Assembly: GCF_001304615.2 (NCBI RefSeq) | Contig: NZ_CP032683.1 | Span: forward strand, 3,162,001-3,226,000 | Length of the DNA: 64,000 nucleotides | Direction: 5' to 3' | Origin: Methanosarcina flavescens | Lineage (GTDB): Archaea; Halobacteriota; Methanosarcinia; Methanosarcinales; Methanosarcinaceae | Shown here: in pieces, positions 9,026 to 18,649 of the stretch | Numbering within the stretch: position 1 is the first letter of the stretch | How the letters are laid out: the number at the start of each line of letters is the position of its first letter | The notes under the pieces: generated by a model | Told to the model about the DNA's origin: nothing | Seen by the model: only the letters and a program-made list of their open reading frames with translations | Databases searched by the model: none | Position numbers and translations under genes: made by a program

Positions 9026-11869
9026 ATGGCACTTCATCCGACTGATTATTTTAGGAAGGAAAGGGTTTTTGTTGATCGCGAGACCTGCATTGATAATTTT
9101 AAAAACTTCATTCAAAACCCTAATCAAGATTATAATGCTCTGTTTTACTATGGCATAGCAGGCATCGGTAAAAGCAAACTGCAGCGTGAGTTACAAAGTA
9201 TACTGGATAATGAATACCCTGATATTCTTTGGGTATCCATGGATCTGGAAAATGAATATCACAGAAATGTGAGTACCTTTTTAGTAGCACTCAGGGATAA
9301 AATTCAGATAAAGCAACACAATATGAGGTTCTATAGATTTAACTTGGCTCACGCAATATTCTCGAAAAAAAGTCAGCCTGAAATCCCCTTAAAAAATGAG
9401 ACGTATCCAATAATTAAAGAAGATGGATTTTTTTATGATATACTAAATGCTCTTAATGAAACTGTGTTTGGGTCTTTTCTATCAATACCTGTAAAACGGA
9501 TACTTGATATTATAAACAATGCTCCAGAAAACACCCTAAAGTTTTTGAAAGAATTGCCTATAGATATTAAAAAGCTTGAATCTATGGAAGCCCACGAAAT
9601 TGAAAAGATATTACCAGGTATTTTTGCTGCAGATTTTACAAGTAATTTAGGCACAAATTCAAGAGTTTGTATTTTTATTGATACTTATGAAGCTATTTGG
9701 AAAGACTGGCGGGGAGTAGGTAGTTTCAGTGAAAAGGATAAATGGATACGAAAGTGCCTAATCCCTAATATGCCAGGGGTTTCATGGGTAATATGTGGGA
9801 GAGAACAGATTAAATCACGGTGGGCAGAAGATGAAAAAGACTGGGAAATGTGCATGAAAGAGTATCCTATAGAGGATCTATCAGAAGGATATAGTGAGCG
9901 ATTCTTAATAGAATGTGGTGTAAAAGAGAAAGACATTCGAGATGTGATAGTTAAAGCAAGTGAAGGAGTTCCATATTATCTTAATCTGTCTGTTGATACC
10001 TACGAGCAAGTCTGTCGGAGCAAAAAGCCAGAAGCTAAAGACTTTGCAGGTACAAAGAAAGAGGTTTTTGAAAAATTTGTTAAATATCTTGATAAAAATG
10101 AAATTAGGACTCTAAATGTACTCTCAGCACCGAATTCATGGGATCGGAATCTATTCGAATTATTGATAAAAAAATTCAATCCAACCTATTCAATTTATGA
10201 ATTTTCAGACTTAATTAAATATTCTTTTGTCAAAGAGGTCACAGATGGGAGTTTTTCACTCCACCAGTTAATGCGGAAAAGTCTTCAAGAACATCAAGAT
10301 CCGACATATAGAAAAGAAGTCCATCTATTTTTGCATAATTACTATAGTAACAAAATCAAAGACATTGATATTAAATCAATCACACCAGAGCATGAGATGG
10401 CGTTAATCGAAGCTTATTATCATGCAAAAGAAGCATTAAAATTCGCAGAATTAGGTGTATGGGTTATCAAAAATATTGAACTATTTGACAAAGCAGGATA
10501 TTGGAAAACAATTTATTCTATTTATGAAGATTTTGTAGAAATATTAAAAGAAAAGGTAGGATCTGAAAATATTTATCTTGGGATTTTCATGAGGAGACTA
10601 GCTTTCCTAAATGAAGATAGAGGTCGATATAAAGAAGCAATCTCTTATTACCAACAAGTTCTAAAGATATTTGAAAAAAATATAGGTAAAAAAATATTAG
10701 AGAATAACGATGTTACAGTTGACGACCATTCAATTGCAATGGTATCTAACGATTTAGCAAACTGTTTTCTGAGTATTGGGGAATATGAAAAAGCACTTAC
10801 ACTGCAACAAAAAGTCCTGAAAATTGTCAAAAATATTGTTAATGAGGATCCTCTTTATATTGCACTTGTACAACAAAACATGGCGAATACTTATCAATAC
10901 TTAGGCCAGTATAAAAGAGCAATGGAGCTATGTCAAGAAGCTTTAAATGTTCGAGAAGCTCGTTTAGGGGAAGAAGACCTCGAAGTTGCGATTACGCTAG
11001 AAAATCTGGCAGCAATTCATCAGCATTTAGGTAACTATGAAAAAGCTTTTTCCCTAGCTCAAAGAGCACTTAATATAAGAGAAAAAAAGCTTGGTCCTAA
11101 ACATCCCCACGTTGCAAAAAATCTGTCTAGTTTGGGAGTACTGTGTACTATAATGGGCAACCTTGAAGAAGCCTTGAAATACAATCATAGGGCTGTTGAA
11201 ATTGCAGAAGAAAGATTAGAGGAAGATCATATAGGTATTGCACAAACCCTATCCAACTTAGGAGCTACTTACCAATATATGCTCAGGTACGATAATGCAT
11301 TAGAGACATATCTACGAGCTTTACAAATAACTGAACATAGTTTGGGATCAGATAATCCAATGCTTGTAAATATACTAAATAATATAGCAGAAACATATCG
11401 CAAAATGGAAAATTACGAAAAAGCACTAGAATTTTACCAAAGAGCCTTAAATATAGCTAATAATCGTCTTGGAAAGGAACATCCCGATACTGCATTAATT
11501 CTTAGCAACATTGGAAGGCTCTATATTGACAAAAGAGAATTTAAAAAAGCACATTCAATTTGCCAACAGGCACTTGATATTCGGGGTAAAACACTGGGAA
11601 CTGATCACGTTGATTATGCAATAACACTACAGGATCTAGGATGTATTTATGGATATGTTGGAAGGGGAGACTATGCTTTACCCTTATTTGAACGCTCGTT
11701 GCAGATATTCGAAAATAAACTAGGTACTGACCACATACGTACTAAGGAAGCTAAACGGTTGGTGGATACTCTAAAGGAATTAAAAGTACAGGTAATAAAA
11801 GAATTAATAGAATCTGGAACTATGGTTTTAGATAATGGTAAATGGGTTGTCAAAAAGCAGGATAACTAA
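9026..11869 (+). CDS. STAND-family NTPase with C-terminal TPR (kinesin light chain-type) repeats
   Basis: This 947-residue protein begins at ATG 9026. Walker A is GIAGIGKS at residues 43-50 and Walker B is within RVCIFIDTYE near 212-220, the layout of STAND ATPases. After a winged-helix-like stretch comes a helical linker (about 445-500), then roughly ten TPR units of about 42 residues with the kinesin light chain consensus (YEKALxxxQRALxIRExxLGxxHP). STAND proteins with repeat sensors (Avs, NLR-like) sense foreign molecules and switch on an effector. This one has no fused effector, but two Mrr-like nucleases are transcribed divergently next door and could supply it. The linker and TPRs resemble the whole protein encoded at 45051-46550. 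Confidence 0.85.
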   Translation: MALHPTDYFRKERVFVDRETCIDNFKNFIQNPNQDYNALFYYGIAGIGKSKLQRELQSILDNEYPDILWVSMDLENEYHRNVSTFLVALRDKIQIKQHNMRFYRFNLAHAIFSKKSQPEIPLKNETYPIIKEDGFFYDILNALNETVFGSFLSIPVKRILDIINNAPENTLKFLKELPIDIKKLESMEAHEIEKILPGIFAADFTSNLGTNSRVCIFIDTYEAIWKDWRGVGSFSEKDKWIRKCLIPNMPGVSWVICGREQIKSRWAEDEKDWEMCMKEYPIEDLSEGYSERFLIECGVKEKDIRDVIVKASEGVPYYLNLSVDTYEQVCRSKKPEAKDFAGTKKEVFEKFVKYLDKNEIRTLNVLSAPNSWDRNLFELLIKKFNPTYSIYEFSDLIKYSFVKEVTDGSFSLHQLMRKSLQEHQDPTYRKEVHLFLHNYYSNKIKDIDIKSITPEHEMALIEAYYHAKEALKFAELGVWVIKNIELFDKAGYWKTIYSIYEDFVEILKEKVGSENIYLGIFMRRLAFLNEDRGRYKEAISYYQQVLKIFEKNIGKKILENNDVTVDDHSIAMVSNDLANCFLSIGEYEKALTLQQKVLKIVKNIVNEDPLYIALVQQNMANTYQYLGQYKRAMELCQEALNVREARLGEEDLEVAITLENLAAIHQHLGNYEKAFSLAQRALNIREKKLGPKHPHVAKNLSSLGVLCTIMGNLEEALKYNHRAVEIAEERLEEDHIGIAQTLSNLGATYQYMLRYDNALETYLRALQITEHSLGSDNPMLVNILNNIAETYRKMENYEKALEFYQRALNIANNRLGKEHPDTALILSNIGRLYIDKREFKKAHSICQQALDIRGKTLGTDHVDYAITLQDLGCIYGYVGRGDYALPLFERSLQIFENKLGTDHIRTKEAKRLVDTLKELKVQVIKELIESGTMVLDNGKWVVKKQDN

Positions 11870-12019
11870 TATTTACAATTCTCTTTTTGCTTCTTTTTTA
11901 ATCCGAGTACATAACCTTGCAGGAATATGTTTTTCAGTTTTCTTTAAAGAACCTCCATTCTGGAATATTTTTTTGGAAATCAGTATTTTTCCGATAACTA
12001 TAACAATCTTTCGGCCATA

Positions 12020-13392
12020 TCAACAAGATTTATCAATAGCTGCTCTCTGAGCCTTCAAAGAGAAAAACATACTCCGAACATAATTCTCCAGCCCATACTT
12101 CCATTCCTTGCATTCGGGTCTGCCCCTGTTAATAAACATAGCCTGATGGGCACAGCCTCCCATGCAGATGGGCAGTATTTTGCATTTCACGCATTCCGAA
12201 TATTCGAAAGGTTCCCAGGCAAGCCACTGGATTTCGCGGTTTCCTTTCTCCTCGTCCTGTAGTATCAGGTCGCCAATTTTTCCGATGCTTGCAGCTTTGT
12301 TGCCTATTTCGGTCCAGCACTTGTACATGTCCCCATCTGGGTCAAGGACAAAAGCGTTCGTCCGGTTGGCGTCGCAGGCGCGGGCAAAGCTCGGATAAAA
12401 GGACTCTCTGCCGGCGTCAAATCCCATGAGGTTCAGGTTTTTATAAAATTGCTGGTTTATTGCCGAAAATTCTTCGGTCAACATGCAGGAACTCTCATAC
12501 GATTTGCATCCTGCCGTATAGGGTATAACCTGGCCCAGGTAGATGAACACGTCACTCAGGTCGTTTTCTTTAACACATCCAGGAGTCTGCTGATCTTATC
12601 AATGTTGGAGCGGTCGATATTTACGCGAATATATGTCTCGATACCGTTTGCCTTCAGAAGCTTGATTCCTTCAAGAATCCGGTTGAATGTCGTGCCGTTG
12701 CTTCCTTTAAGCATTCGGCGGCTGTCATGCACCTCGCGGGGTCCGTCAAGGGTAACGTGGATAAACTTAATTCTGTTCTTCTTGAGATTCGGCACGATGT
12801 CAGGGTCTCTGGAAATCAGGTAGCCGTTAGTAACCATGCCGGCTGAATACTCAACGTTATTTTCTTCCGCAATGGCAATCATTTTCTGCGATAAATCAAA
12901 AACAATTTCTCTTGCGAGGAGAGGCTCGCCGCCGTACCAGGTTACAAATATATTTTTTCCAGTCTTTACTATTTTTTCAATATAGCTGAGTAAATCCTGT
13001 TTTACATCGTCTGGCATGAAAGCATTTTGCTCACTCTTCCCGCTCTGGCTTTTTTCGGATTGTTCGAAGCAGTAGGAGCAGGCAAAGTTGCAGGCTAAAG
13101 TGGGAGCGATAACCAGCCTGGCTATCAGGCTGTCATATTTATCGCTGTTATAGTTAAATTTGACCGTTCTCAGTTCGTCGGCAGTATCGTCAACGACAAA
13201 TCCTCCCTTTTGTAGCTCGTCAACGAATTGCTTTTCGTTTTCCGGCAGGAGAGCATAATCAAACTGAGGAACGTTCAATAAGCCTATACGGCTCTTTCTC
13301 ACTTCAGCCAGTGCCGTAGTAAGACTATTAAAAATTATTGCTTTTTCCGGGTCATCGGTTGACCAGACAAAATTATAAGCTGACGGTTTCAT
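12020..13392 (-). pseudogene. Radical SAM/SPASM peptide maturase, split by a one-base frameshift
   Basis: The N-terminal part (13392 to 12556) has the radical SAM cluster motif CNFACSYC (Cys 101, 105, 108). The C-terminal part (to 12020) has a SPASM-type Cys set (ACDANRTN, YKCW, ECVKCKILPICMGGCAHQ). The frame is lost at the A4 run, plus-strand 12564-12567: one extra A would give KKNDLSDVFIYLGQ and join both halves in about 458 residues. SPASM enzymes install crosslinks or other changes in ribosomal peptides. The ATG at 13392 overlaps the stop of the precursor gene (ATGA), a sign of translational coupling. If the shift is real the pathway is inactive; if it is an error this is an intact RiPP operon. 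Confidence 0.8.
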
Positions 13393-13715
13393 CTCTGTAA
13401 CTTATTTTTAATTTGTGCTTGATTCTTAATTTGTACCTGATCTCTGATTTGTACCTGGTCCCTGATTTGTACCCGATCACCGATATTGCTATTACACTCG
13501 CAGAATCCGCAACCTCCTACACCGTCGCATCCGACACACCCACCACTGGCTGCTTCCAGTTTTTGGGGCAATACCAAGTGGACAATATCAGCAGATTCCT
13601 CAACAACTTTAATTTTCGCAGCCGGATTCGTCTCTGCTTTAGAAATGACCTGCTGCTTGAGCTCTTCACGAGACCGTGTGTCTGTCGATTTGATTTCTTT
13701 TTTAGTTTTACTCAT
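13389..13715 (-). CDS. NHLP-type RiPP precursor with Cys-rich core and hexapeptide tail
   Basis: ATG 13715 is preferred over the in-frame TTG 13733 because AGGGGT lies 7 bases before it; this gives 108 residues. Residues 36-51 (KVVEESADIVHLVLPQ) match the end of nitrile-hydratase-like leader peptides (NHLP), followed by AASGG at 55-59, a typical double-Gly processing site. The core has five Cys at 60, 63, 69, 72 and 74 amid Gly. After it come four units of six residues (RVQIRD, QVQIRD, QVQIKN, QAQIKN), which would be unusual for a finished peptide. Its stop overlaps the start of the radical SAM/SPASM gene. It is probably modified by that enzyme; the product structure cannot be read from sequence. 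Confidence 0.75.
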   Translation of the reverse strand: MSKTKKEIKSTDTRSREELKQQVISKAETNPAAKIKVVEESADIVHLVLPQKLEAASGGCVGCDGVGGCGFCECNSNIGDRVQIRDQVQIRDQVQIKNQAQIKNKLQR

Positions 13716-13733
13716 TATTTTGACCCCTGTCAA

Positions 13734-14079
13734 TTATTAGAAAATGTTTCTATTTTTCGGACTTTTTCGGACTTCAAAAACATTCTAACTTATGTTAATA
13801 ATTAATACTGATTGATAGTATAAACATTTAACTACAGATGAAATTCTTGTTTATAATATTTTAAAAATAATATATATGTTAAACTTAAAAGACCTATATT
13901 CAGAAGTAAGCGCATTTATCCTTCGCAATCTTCTGGTTTTCCAGTTAATATTAATATTTGACTATTGAAATTGCTAAAAACTTTCCACGGAAATTTTACT
14001 TCTAGAAATTATATACATTAAGCTTTAAGGTTAATCGAGCTTTAACTTAAACAGAACACAAAAATACATTACAGCAATC
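13734..14079. other. Intergenic region upstream of the RiPP precursor
   Basis: No gene is seen here. A direct repeat of AGTCCGAAAA (minus strand, about 13752-13774) lies 40-60 bases before the precursor start and could be a regulator site. The rest is AT-rich and should hold the promoter of the precursor-maturase operon. Confidence 0.35.
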
Positions 14080-14652
14080 TTATTTTCTGGTTCTCATTTT
14101 TATTCCCCAGATAATTGCTCCAATTCCCCCGATAACAAAGAAGACTCCGAATACCCATGGCAGAACAATGACTCCAGCCAGAGAATTGGTTAACAGGAGT
14201 AAACCCAGGACTATGGTAAGCACACCAAGAATTCCCGTACCCCACCCTCCCCCTTTAAGTGCCGAAGTAATTATCACAGCACCGTTGACAAGAGCTAAAA
14301 TCCCGATGAAGACCATGAGTAATCTAAGAACAATGTAGGGACTGATGATAGGATACATCAGTATTACAACTCCCACAATAATGCTCAAGATACCTGAAAG
14401 CAACTTCCATTTCCCATTCTTTGTAAAAATCAATGCCTTTATAACAGAAAAAATTCCTTCTACTAGCCAGAAAATGGCTAGAATTTGTACTAACAGAATA
14501 GTGGTTGCTATAGGCTCGTATAAGAGGAAAATACCTATAATAGTAGCAATAATTCCTTCCAGAAGAACCGACCACCAGAGTTCCTGAGGTACTTTTGGTT
14601 CCTGCGGCACTTTTAACTCTATTCTGGAATCGGTATCAACTGGTTGTTCCAT
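14080..14652 (-). CDS. HdeD-family (DUF308) membrane protein
   Basis: This protein of about 190 residues has a short hydrophilic N-terminus and then six hydrophobic segments in paired repeats (WWSVLLEGIIATIIGIFLL and similar), the pattern of HdeD/DUF308 proteins. ATG 14652 (MEQPV) is preferred over ATG 14661, because GGGAG lies 6 bases upstream of the first and immediately abuts the second. The family is linked to acid or membrane stress in bacteria; the role in archaea is unknown. It is monocistronic. Confidence 0.8.
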   Translation of the reverse strand: MEQPVDTDSRIELKVPQEPKVPQELWWSVLLEGIIATIIGIFLLYEPIATTILLVQILAIFWLVEGIFSVIKALIFTKNGKWKLLSGILSIIVGVVILMYPIISPYIVLRLLMVFIGILALVNGAVIITSALKGGGWGTGILGVLTIVLGLLLLTNSLAGVIVLPWVFGVFFVIGGIGAIIWGIKMRTRK

Positions 14653-15086
14653 ATATCCCATCTCCCTTTTCCGAACTTTGCAAAAAGTCGTTTGTCTTCC
14701 TTCGTTTAATCCACATTTACTCCATATTATGTACCGGCAAAAATGAGTTTAAATTTATCATATAATATTATTCAGAGAATATAATATTATGAGAAATATA
14801 AATGAGGAGTAAGCAATAAATGAAGGATAGATGTGAATTAAAAAGTTATACGTGCAGGTATGATCACTGAATTAAAAACCTTATAAGAGTCCTGCTTCAA
14901 ATCCCATAAATTCATTCTTATCTTCTTGCCGGACAAAGCATATCGTCGGTAAACCAGAAGCATCTCTTACATCCTGTAGATATTTCGGGCATCATATTCT
15001 TGGGCGAAGCGCAACGGAGTGAAAGGGACTGCGGGCTCTCAAAATGAAAGCATAACTTCGTCGATTAAATGCAATCAATCTAAAGA

Positions 15087-15094
15087 TTTATATA
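15087..15094 (+). promoter_or_regulatory. TATA box upstream of the tRNA
   Basis: TTTATATA, preceded by AAAGA (BRE-like), lies about 31-38 bases before the first tRNA base, the normal spacing for an archaeal tRNA promoter. Confidence 0.55.
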
Positions 15095-15124
15095 CTCCGA
15101 ATACTGTATAAAAATGTGCAGTCT

Positions 15125-15195
15125 GCCAAGGTGGCGGAGGGGTCACGCAATCGCCAGCAGAGCGATTCAGTCCTGGTTCAAATCCGGACCTTGGC
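15125..15195 (+). tRNA. tRNA-Cys (GCA)-like gene with unusual anticodon loop
   Basis: A perfect 7-bp acceptor stem (GCCAAGG / CCTTGGC), a D arm (GCG / CGC) and a 5-bp anticodon stem (ATCGC / GCGAT) are present, with loop CAGCAGA. Read normally, the anticodon is GCA (Cys), but position 33, nearly always U, is A. The T stem (CCTGG / CCGGA) has one C-A mismatch and a G-U pair; the T loop TTCAAAT is normal. No CCA is encoded. It may be a diverged Cys isodecoder, a decaying copy or contain sequence errors. A TATA box sits at the correct distance. Confidence 0.75.
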
Positions 15196-15471
15196 TTCTT
15201 CTATTCTTTAAGGATTATCTCTTTTTTAAAATAAATTTTTATTTCTCCACCTTTTTAATATTGTTAACTTTTCTATCCTTTTACTTCATTTAACGAATTA
15301 AAAAGCAACTTCTTTTGCCATGAATTAGCCTCTTGAGAAAACGAAGTGAACGAAAAGGGTGGCATCTTCCCAAAGCGGAATTGGGGTGGAAAAACATTTA
15401 TCATGCCTTGAGATATATAAAAAATAGTCATGAATAACAGCTAATCTAATAAAAAAAGGGCAGCTGATCTA

Positions 15472-16212
15472 TTGGCAAAAGACAAACGCATAAGGTTTCC
15501 ACCAGGCTCGTATCAGGCTATATATGATGGTGTCAACTATAGAATAGATCCTGAAAACGATATCGTGGAAATGAGCCAGAGGCTAAACCCCAGGTACAGC
15601 CCTGAAAGCAGGGAAGAAGCTATCAATCTTGCAAATAAGCTTGGACCAGAAAAGATTAAAAAAAGAGCCAGGCTATTCTCAATACTTCTTCTTTTCTCAA
15701 TATTATTATTCCTGTTTTTTATGATTTTCCCTATATATTTCCCTGTACAATCCGAAGGTCTTCTATCAGCCGGAAGATTTCTAACAATTGTCTCAGAAGT
15801 AATTTTTCTTTATATGTTTGGTTATTACAGAGCCATGGCAAGTTATTTTACGGATTCTTACTGCGAAAAATGCGGAAAACATTTCGTTTTTGAGGAGTTT
15901 CAGGCTCCGCTTGTAAAAGAGGAAAGCAAAATAGATACCTACACAAAAACCTTAACACAATACTGGCATTGTAGAAACTGCGGGTATGAGGATATAAAAA
16001 TCGAACCTCAACCAGTAAATCATCATCACGAAAAAAAACAAAGTAATTTAAAAGAAGATACCTGCGAGGAATGCGGGAAAGAACATGCAATAGAAGAATA
16101 CAGGGATATGGACGTACTAAATCGTGCTCTTAGAAAGAAAATCAGGTATTTTAAATGCCGAAACTGCGGCTACCATGAAATTAGACTAAATAAAAGGCTC
16201 AGAATAGTTTAA
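15472..16212 (+). CDS. Membrane protein with two C-terminal zinc ribbons
   Basis: This protein of about 246 residues is read from TTG 15472; no ATG or GTG lies upstream in frame and no good ribosome site is seen, so the start is tentative. It has a basic N-terminal region, two membrane segments (about residues 65-90 and 98-122) and two similar zinc ribbons. Each has CxxC (CEKCGKHF, CEECGKEH) paired with a later CxxCG (CRNCGYED, CRNCGYHE). The duplicated ribbons suggest nucleic acid or protein binding at the membrane. The function is unknown. Confidence 0.65.
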   Translation: MAKDKRIRFPPGSYQAIYDGVNYRIDPENDIVEMSQRLNPRYSPESREEAINLANKLGPEKIKKRARLFSILLLFSILLFLFFMIFPIYFPVQSEGLLSAGRFLTIVSEVIFLYMFGYYRAMASYFTDSYCEKCGKHFVFEEFQAPLVKEESKIDTYTKTLTQYWHCRNCGYEDIKIEPQPVNHHHEKKQSNLKEDTCEECGKEHAIEEYRDMDVLNRALRKKIRYFKCRNCGYHEIRLNKRLRIV

Positions 16213-16232
16213 CAAAACCGTTGTACAGCGAT

Positions 16233-16324
16233 CGTTGCGCCGGTCGATCACGCTGGATAGGGTTTGGGGATAAGATCGTTAAATCCAAAAGTTAAGCCGA
16301 AACCGTTGCGCCGGTTTATCACGC
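16233..16324. repeat. Two imperfect 21-base direct repeats
   Basis: Copies at 16233-16253 and 16304-16324 share CGTTGCGCCGGT and TCACGC with three differing bases between. They are part of a G+C-richer intergenic block just downstream of the zinc-ribbon gene. Confidence 0.6.
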
Positions 16325-16344
16325 CGTTGCTCGGGGTTTTCGCT

Positions 16345-16450
16345 CAAGCCTTTTTTGAAAAGGCTTGTGATCAAACTTTTTTCTAAAAAGTTTGCAATCC
16401 AAGCTATTTTTTAAAAAGGTTTGCGGTCCAGGCTATTTTTCAAAAAATTG
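16345..16450. repeat. Intergenic hairpin repeat block
   Basis: A run of small inverted repeats (AAGCCTTTTTTGAAAAGGCTT, then AAACTTTTTTCTAAAAAGTTT) recurs with small changes. The 28 bases at 16368-16395 are identical to 57423-57450, also in a spacer, so this is a dispersed intergenic element and not chance. It carries no coding potential. Confidence 0.7.
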
Positions 16451-16456
16451 AAGACG

Positions 16457-16476
16457 GAGCCTCTTAAAAGAGGCTC
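16457..16476 (-). terminator. Hairpin terminator downstream of hcp
   Basis: GAGCCTCTT and AAGAGGCTC form a 9-bp stem, 21 bases past the hcp stop. T-rich sequence follows in the minus direction. Confidence 0.5.
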
Positions 16477-16496
16477 ACTTTTCTAGCTGCCTGGTT

Positions 16497-18125
16497 TCAG
16501 GCCTGTTTCAGAAGCACTTTCATATCTTCTTCAACGGTTGTATTGGGTCTGAGATTGAAGTTTTCAACCAGCACTTTAATCACGTTAGGTGAGAGGAAAG
16601 CCGGAAGTGTCGGGCCGAGGGTAATATTTTTTACGCCAAGGCTCAGGAGGGCGAGCAGAACAAGCACGGCTTTTTGTTCGTACCAGGCTATATTATACGA
16701 GACCGGCAGGTCGTTTATGTTCTCAAGCCCGAAAGCCTCTGCAAGTTTCTGGGCAATTACCACAAGTGAGTAAGAGTCGTTGCACTGTCCGGCATCGATA
16801 ACCCTCGGAATTCCTCCGATGTCACCGAGATCGAGTTTATTATATCGGTATTTGGCGCAGCCTGCAGTAAGAATTACGGTATCTTCAGGCAGGGCTTTTG
16901 CAAAATCGGTATAGTAAGCTCTTTCTTTATGTCTGCCGTCGCAACCTGCCATAACCACGAATCTGCTTATCTTCCCGGTTTTTACGGCGTCTATAATCTT
17001 ATCCGCGACCGACAGAGCTGCCTCGTGTGCAAAACCTGCGGTTATAGTTCCGCTTTCGATCGGCTCAGGTGGCTTGCTCGTTTTTGCCTGCTCGATTAGA
17101 GGGGAAAAATCTTTAGTACCGTCTTCTTTTTCGTATATGTGGGTAAGCCCTTCAAATCCAACGACACCTGTAGTATAAATCCGATTTTTGTACGACTCTC
17201 TTGGCGGGATTATACAGTTTGTAGTCATAAGAATTGGACCGTTAAACTTCTCGAACTCCTCATACTGTTTCCACCATGAATTCCCGTAATTGCCTACGAA
17301 GTTATCGTATTTTTTGAAGGCAGGGTAGGCATTTGCAGGCAGCATTTCCCCGTGCGTATAAACATCAATTCCTGTGCCTTTTGTCTGCTCAAGCAACTGT
17401 TCCAGATCCCGGAGGTCATGTCCGCTAATGAGAATTCCGGGTCTGTCCCTGACTCCAATATTAACCGCTGTCGGCTCCGGGTTTCCATAGGTTTCTGTGT
17501 TTGCTTTATCGAGCAGGGCAAGCACGGATACGCCTTTTTTTCCGCATTCCAGAACCATTCCGAGCAGGGTTTCCATATCCAGGCTGTCGTCCGTAGTCGA
17601 GACAAGCCCTTTTTCTATGAACTCATAGATTCCTTCATCCTTATATCCCAGAACATACGCATGGTGAGCATAAGCAGCCAGACCTTTCAGTCCAAAGGTC
17701 AGAATCTCCCGGAGAGACCTGATATCCTCGTCCTGCGTGGAGTGAACTGCGATATCAAGGCTTCCTATATTCTCCGGAGTAACCGTAGCCACCGCAGGCA
17801 GGGATTTTTCAGCAGCTAGAACTTCAGCTGGCAGTTTTCCTTTGATCTCGTCTCTGAGCTTAAACGCTTTGTTTATAAGAGACTCAAATTCCTGTTTATC
17901 AAAATTGGTGTTCGTAAGGGTTGCAAAGTAGCTGTCAAGCACAAATCTGTCGGTTGCTTCTTCATTAACGCCTGCAGCTCTTGCTTTAAGGTTATAGAAA
18001 GAGATACTTTTGAGTATATAGAGCAGCCTGTCCTGGAGATCTGCAACTTCTCCTTTTTTACCGCATACCCCATTTTTTGTACAGCCCTTTACATTAAGTG
18101 CTTCCTGACACTGGTTACAGAACAT
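16497..18125 (-). CDS. hcp: Hybrid cluster protein / hydroxylamine reductase
   Basis: At 542 residues this has the family's normal length. The N-terminal [19 protein letters not shown] holds the four Cys of the proximal Fe-S cluster. Later Cys and His residues (for example [20 protein letters not shown]) fit the hybrid Fe-S-O cluster. Hcp reduces hydroxylamine to ammonia in vitro and acts as an NO reductase in bacteria; in methanogens it probably protects against nitrosative stress. ATG 18125 follows a GAGGTGA ribosome site. It is single, divergent from ppcA across a 500-base spacer. Confidence 0.95.
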   Translation of the reverse strand: MFCNQCQEALNVKGCTKNGVCGKKGEVADLQDRLLYILKSISFYNLKARAAGVNEEATDRFVLDSYFATLTNTNFDKQEFESLINKAFKLRDEIKGKLPAEVLAAEKSLPAVATVTPENIGSLDIAVHSTQDEDIRSLREILTFGLKGLAAYAHHAYVLGYKDEGIYEFIEKGLVSTTDDSLDMETLLGMVLECGKKGVSVLALLDKANTETYGNPEPTAVNIGVRDRPGILISGHDLRDLEQLLEQTKGTGIDVYTHGEMLPANAYPAFKKYDNFVGNYGNSWWKQYEEFEKFNGPILMTTNCIIPPRESYKNRIYTTGVVGFEGLTHIYEKEDGTKDFSPLIEQAKTSKPPEPIESGTITAGFAHEAALSVADKIIDAVKTGKISRFVVMAGCDGRHKERAYYTDFAKALPEDTVILTAGCAKYRYNKLDLGDIGGIPRVIDAGQCNDSYSLVVIAQKLAEAFGLENINDLPVSYNIAWYEQKAVLVLLALLSLGVKNITLGPTLPAFLSPNVIKVLVENFNLRPNTTVEEDMKVLLKQA

Positions 18126-18649
18126 TTCTTCACCTCAACCTGTTTGCAATGAAATTCCTGTTTTCTTTATTTAAAAATTATTGGGAATTCTTAAGTTTTT
18201 AAAATACTTAATATAGCATCATTTCATGCTGGTATATTTATTATCATAATTTAGTATACAAAATGATATAAACTAATATATACGAAACAGTTTCCAAGTA
18301 GGTACCTGTTATTTCTGTAATCTCTACAAGGCTTGTTTTTACTGCATCTTTCTTATCTGGAATTTCGAATTTTATACCACCTTACACCATCTCTATTTAA
18401 TGCCAGTGCTTACTGACTGTAATTTCAGAACAAGTGCCTATATGTCAACCTATTGTAAACGGAAATCTTTATCTTTGAGTAAACGTTATTCTCCGACACC
18501 AGTTTGCATATATTTAATGGTTAACAATAAGATCATTTACCTGCGCTAAAAAACAGCAGGTAGTAACTATATCGATTTCAATAATAATTCAATATTGAGT
18601 TCAGCAGCTAATTTTCAGGGCTAAGCTTTACACAGTGAGGGTTCTTTTC
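18126..18649. other. Divergent regulatory region hcp-ppcA
   Basis: No gene is supported here. The AT-rich spacer must hold promoters in both directions; TATA-like sequences include GCATATATTTAATG near 18506. The ppcA leader is therefore long. No riboswitch fold was recognised. Confidence 0.4.

Noticed and set aside
17294-17819. Frames on both strands inside hcp
   Set aside because: Shadow frames of a clearly coding gene.
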